Source: Azonexus fungiphilus
GTDB lineage: Bacteria; Pseudomonadota; Gammaproteobacteria; Burkholderiales; Rhodocyclaceae
NCBI RefSeq assembly: GCF_003634965.1
Contig: NZ_RBXP01000015.1
Location: 248,001-312,000, forward strand
Length of the DNA stretch: 64,000 nucleotides
Reading direction: 5' to 3'
Position numbers and translations under genes: made by a program. The notes under the pieces are model-generated. The model was not told the DNA's origin, searched no databases, and worked only from the letters and a program-made list of their open reading frames with translations. This document shows positions 61,103-64,000 of this stretch, one piece after another; position 1 is the stretch's first letter; every line of letters starts with the position of its first letter.

Positions 61103-63030
61103 AAGCGAGAGTGATGAATCAACAACTGCAACACTGGCAGGTTTCGATCGACAAGGACGGCGTCGCCGTCGCCGTGCTCGACCGCGCCGGCGAATCGACC
61201 AACGCGCTGTCGGCGGCGCTGATGGCCGAACTCGCGCAGATCCTCGACCAGTTCGACCTGTATCCGCCCAAGGGCCTGATCTTCCGTTCGGCCAAGCCGG
61301 CCGGTTTCATCGCCGGCGCCGACATCGGCGAATTTGCCCAGCTCGACACCCCGGAAAAGGGCAGGGCGCTGGTTGCGCGCGGCTGGGACCTGTTCAACCG
61401 GCTGGCGGCGGTCAAATACCCGACGCTGGCACTGGTCCGCGGTCACTGCCTGGGCGGTGGTCTCGAACTGGCGCTGGCCTGCCGCTACATCCTCGCGGTC
61501 GATGAGCCGGGCACCAAGCTGGCGCTGCCGGAAGTCATGCTCGGCATCTTCCCCGGCTGGGGAGGCATGCTGCGTCTGCCGCAGCGGGTCGGTCCGGCGG
61601 CGGCGCTCGACCTGATGCTCACCGGCAAGTCGCTCGACGCCAAGCGGGCGCGCAACCTGGGGCTGGCCGACGAATGCGTGCCGCCGCGCGTGATGGAAAT
61701 GGCCGCGCACAAGCTGCTGCTGTCGAACCGTCCGCGCCGCCCGCTGCCCTTCGTGCAGAAGCTGCTGGCCGGCCCGCTGAAAGCGGTCGTCGCCAACGGC
61801 GCGCGCAAGCAGGTGGCCAAGAAGGCGCGTCCGGAACACTATCCGGCGCCGTACGCGATCATCGACCTGTGGCAGAAGCACGGCGGCAACGCGCTGGCGG
61901 CGCCGGCCGTTGTCGACCGCATCATCCAGTCACCGACGGCGAAGAACCTGCTGCGCGTCTTCCATCTGCAGGAACGCCTGAAGGGCTTCGGCAAGGACGG
62001 CGATTTCGTCGCGCAACACGTGCATGTCGTCGGTGCCGGCGTCATGGGCGGCGACATCGCCGCCTGGTGCGCGTTGCGCGGCCTGACGGTGACGCTGCAG
62101 GACCAGTCGGTCGAGCGCATCGCCCCGGCGATCAAGCGGGCGCATGCGCTGTTCAAGAAGAAGCTGCGCGATCCGCTGCGCGCCCGCGCCGCCTTCGACC
62201 GCCTGATTCCCGATCCGGCCGGCGCCGGCGCCGCCCGCGCCGATGTCGTCATCGAGGCGATTTTCGAGAACGTCGAGGCCAAGCACGTGCTGTTCCGCAG
62301 CCTCGAGCCGCGGCTGAAGCCGGGCGCCGTGCTTGCCACCAACACCTCCAGCCTGCGCCTGGAAGACCTGCGCACGGCGCTGGTCCGGCCGGAGCGCCTG
62401 GTCGGCATCCACTTCTTCAATCCGGTGGCGATGATGCCGCTGGTCGAGGTGGTCGAGGCCGCCGGTGCCGATCCGGCGATGGTTCGCGCCGCCTGCGCCT
62501 TCGTCAGGCAGATCGACAAGCTGCCGCTGCCGGTGAAGAGCGCGCCCGGCTTCCTGGTCAATGCGGTGCTTGCGCCCTACATGCTGGCGGCGATGCGCAC
62601 GGTCGACGAGGGAATTTCGCCGGAAACGGTGGATGAAGCGATGCTCGCCTTCGGCATGCCGATGGGACCGATCGAGTTGATCGATACCGTCGGCCTCGAC
62701 ATTGCCATGGCCGCCGGCGAGCAACTGGCCGGCGGCGCCGAAGCACCGCGTTGCCTGCTCGCCCGGGTCGAGCGCCAGCAGCTGGGCAAGAAATCCGGCC
62801 AGGGCTTCTACGCCTGGCAGGACGGCAAGCCGGTCAAGGCCGCCGCTGCCGCGGTACCGCCCGGGCTGGCTGAAAAACTGGTCAAACCGCTGGTCGACCG
62901 TACCCAGGCGCTGGTGCGCGACGGCGTCATCGCCGATGCCGAGCTGGCCGATGCCGGCGTGATCTTCGGCACGGGGTTTGCCCCGTTCACCGGCGGGCCG
63001 CTGCGTCATGCGCAGCAAGGCGGTGCTTGA
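61099..63030 (+). CDS. Fused enoyl-CoA hydratase / 3-hydroxyacyl-CoA dehydrogenase
   Basis: 643 residues from the ATG at 61099, which overlaps the DegV stop; a second ATG at 61114 is possible. The hydratase half (about 1-190) has AGADIGEF, GHCLGGGLELALACRY and LPEVMLGIFPGWGG with both catalytic Glu. The dehydrogenase half has the NAD motif VVGAGVMGGDIAA, IEAIFEN, HFFNPVAMMPLVEVV with the catalytic His, and GMPMGPIELIDTVGLD. It is shorter than FadB/FadJ (about 715-730). With FadE and the thiolase it completes beta-oxidation. Confidence 0.94.
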   Translation: MKARVMNQQLQHWQVSIDKDGVAVAVLDRAGESTNALSAALMAELAQILDQFDLYPPKGLIFRSAKPAGFIAGADIGEFAQLDTPEKGRALVARGWDLFNRLAAVKYPTLALVRGHCLGGGLELALACRYILAVDEPGTKLALPEVMLGIFPGWGGMLRLPQRVGPAAALDLMLTGKSLDAKRARNLGLADECVPPRVMEMAAHKLLLSNRPRRPLPFVQKLLAGPLKAVVANGARKQVAKKARPEHYPAPYAIIDLWQKHGGNALAAPAVVDRIIQSPTAKNLLRVFHLQERLKGFGKDGDFVAQHVHVVGAGVMGGDIAAWCALRGLTVTLQDQSVERIAPAIKRAHALFKKKLRDPLRARAAFDRLIPDPAGAGAARADVVIEAIFENVEAKHVLFRSLEPRLKPGAVLATNTSSLRLEDLRTALVRPERLVGIHFFNPVAMMPLVEVVEAAGADPAMVRAACAFVRQIDKLPLPVKSAPGFLVNAVLAPYMLAAMRTVDEGISPETVDEAMLAFGMPMGPIELIDTVGLDIAMAAGEQLAGGAEAPRCLLARVERQQLGKKSGQGFYAWQDGKPVKAAAAAVPPGLAEKLVKPLVDRTQALVRDGVIADAELADAGVIFGTGFAPFTGGPLRHAQQGGA

Positions 63031-63224
63031 ACCCGACGGCCGGCATCGCTTCCGGGAGGGAGGCCCGGGGCAGGGTGGCAGTCGCCGGAGGAGAGGATTA
63101 TTGTTGCACCTTGATGCCGACGTCAGATCGGCAAAGACTTGGCCGGGAAACCGGGATGATCGTAGTCAAACGTTGTTGAGACAGGGCCGGTTCCACCGGT
63201 CAAACCACCAGGAGGAGATATAGG

Positions 63225-64000
63225 ATGAGACAAAAAACAGGCGGTTCGTGCTTTCCCCGATTCCGGCGCAGCACCCTGGGCACGGCGGTCGCCATTGCCC
63301 TGACGGCCGGGGCCAGCCCGGTCATGGCCTTCGAGTTCGAGCACGGCGAGTTGACCGGCAGCTTCGACACGACGGTTTCGCTGGGCGCGCTGTGGCGCAT
63401 GGAGAAGGCCGAGAAGTCGCTGATCAGCATCGCCAATGGCGGCACTTCGCGCGATCCGAACTCGGATGACGGCAACCTGCGTTACGGCCGCCACGACCTG
63501 GTGTCCACGACCCTCAAGGCGACCCACGACCTCGAGCTGAAGTACCACAACTTCGGCGCTTTCGTTCGCGGCTCGTATTTCTACGATCCGACCATCCGCA
63601 GCAAGGGCAGCCTCAACAGCGAAGCCAGCGACCAGCTCGGCTCCGATGCGGAAATCCTCGATGCCTACGTGCGCGGCACCTTCAAGGTCGGCGATCGCAA
63701 TCTCAACCTGCGCCTGGGCAAGCAGGTCGTCAGCTGGGGCGAAAGCACCTTCATCCAGAACGGCATCAACATCCTCAATCCGGTCAATGTCAGCCGCCTG
63801 CGCGCTCCCGGCTCGGAGCTCAAGGAGGGCCTGATCCCGACGATGATGGCCTACGCCACGCAGGAGCTCACCGACAACCTGTCGGTTGAAGTCGCCCTGC
63901 TGACCCAGTGGAAGGAAACGAAGATCGATCCGGTGACGTCCTTCTTCAGCACCAACGACTTCGTCGCCGACGGCGGTAACCGCGCCTATACCGGCTTTGG
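63225..64000 (+). CDS. DUF1302 family outer-membrane protein, 3' partial
   Basis: The frame from the ATG at 63225, with GGAGGAG 7 nt upstream, runs to the window end without a stop. A long signal peptide (about 1-36, ending SPVMAFEF) is followed by a beta-rich segment: TVSLGALWRMEKAE, RYGRHDLVSTTLKATHDLELKY, GRNLNLRLGKQVVSWGE-like text (here VGDRNLNLRLGKQVVSWGE) and NPVNVSRLRAPG. This matches DUF1302 proteins, often linked to alkane, steroid or fatty acid use. It lies 195 nt after the beta-oxidation operon, perhaps with its own promoter. Confidence 0.85.
   Translation, partial: MRQKTGGSCFPRFRRSTLGTAVAIALTAGASPVMAFEFEHGELTGSFDTTVSLGALWRMEKAEKSLISIANGGTSRDPNSDDGNLRYGRHDLVSTTLKATHDLELKYHNFGAFVRGSYFYDPTIRSKGSLNSEASDQLGSDAEILDAYVRGTFKVGDRNLNLRLGKQVVSWGESTFIQNGINILNPVNVSRLRAPGSELKEGLIPTMMAYATQELTDNLSVEVALLTQWKETKIDPVTSFFSTNDFVADGGNRAYTGF

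Noticed and set aside
1..64000. tRNA, rRNA, CRISPR arrays and insertion sequences
   Set aside because: None was seen by reading both strands: no tRNA T-arm pattern with a matching acceptor stem, no regularly spaced direct repeats, and no transposase motifs.

Overview
The window is a GC-rich, gene-dense chromosomal segment that looks like a betaproteobacterium, most likely of the Rhodocyclales. That placement is inferred from composition and gene neighbourhoods (yciB-yciI-bolA-ppiC, bioF-H-C-D, DUF2863, cysH-DUF934-cysI), not from a marker gene. No rRNA, tRNA, CRISPR array, prophage, transposase or integrase was seen.

Layout. 1-6.4 kb: two hybrid sensor kinases, tail to tail, the second coupled to a PhnD-like periplasmic binding protein. 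6.5-12.6 kb: an acyl-CoA/acyl-phosphate block with a cNMP-binding/acetate-kinase/PduL triple fusion, a bestrophin, a succinyl-CoA:acetate CoA-transferase with an attenuator-like leader, and a divergent LysR regulator. 12.6-18.2 kb: a cobalamin riboswitch followed by a His-rich periplasmic protein, an ExbB-like protein, a DUF2149 protein and an exported, membrane-anchored CobN-family protein. 18.3-22.3 kb: a Zur-type operator and a zinc uptake operon (small exported protein, porin, ABC transporter). 22.5-24.8 kb: upp-uraA and a PACE efflux protein. 24.8-29.7 kb: sulfate assimilation (cysH, DUF934, cysI, tauE) with divergent cysB; the 3' end of cysH is rearranged. 29.7-34.5 kb: an orphan NosD-like protein, ppiC-bolA-yciI-yciB, and an HD-GYP regulator with an HPt protein. 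34.5-42.1 kb: biotin synthesis genes (bioD, C, H, F, A) with small membrane and hypothetical proteins, and a zinc-finger-less ClpX paralog upstream. 42.2-48.6 kb: yaaA, a thioesterase, dps, a PIN protein, dusC with a TrmB-like methyltransferase, an HDOD protein and transaldolase. 49-51.6 kb: acnB. 51.7-53.4 kb: two related small proteins and a FolB-like/FolA pair. 53.4-55.7 kb: a PAS-GGDEF-EAL protein. 55.8-64 kb: a TetR-controlled beta-oxidation operon (fadE, thiolase, degV, fused hydratase/dehydrogenase) followed by a DUF1302 protein cut by the window end.

How it fits together. The organism assimilates sulfate, makes biotin, oxidises fatty acids, runs the TCA cycle with AcnB and interconverts short-chain acyl-CoA, acyl-phosphate and acid by two routes. 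Two adjacent metal/cofactor systems, one under a B12 riboswitch and one under a Zur-like operator, share a theme of envelope metal handling. The most unusual items are the periplasmic CobN/ExbB/DUF2149 module under B12 control, the cNMP-AckA-PduL fusion with an altered kinase loop, the attenuator-like leader of the CoA-transferase, a recurrent 12-bp palindrome (ACGGTCGACCGT) between 43 and 57 kb, and the duplicated 3' end of cysH around a nested palindrome.
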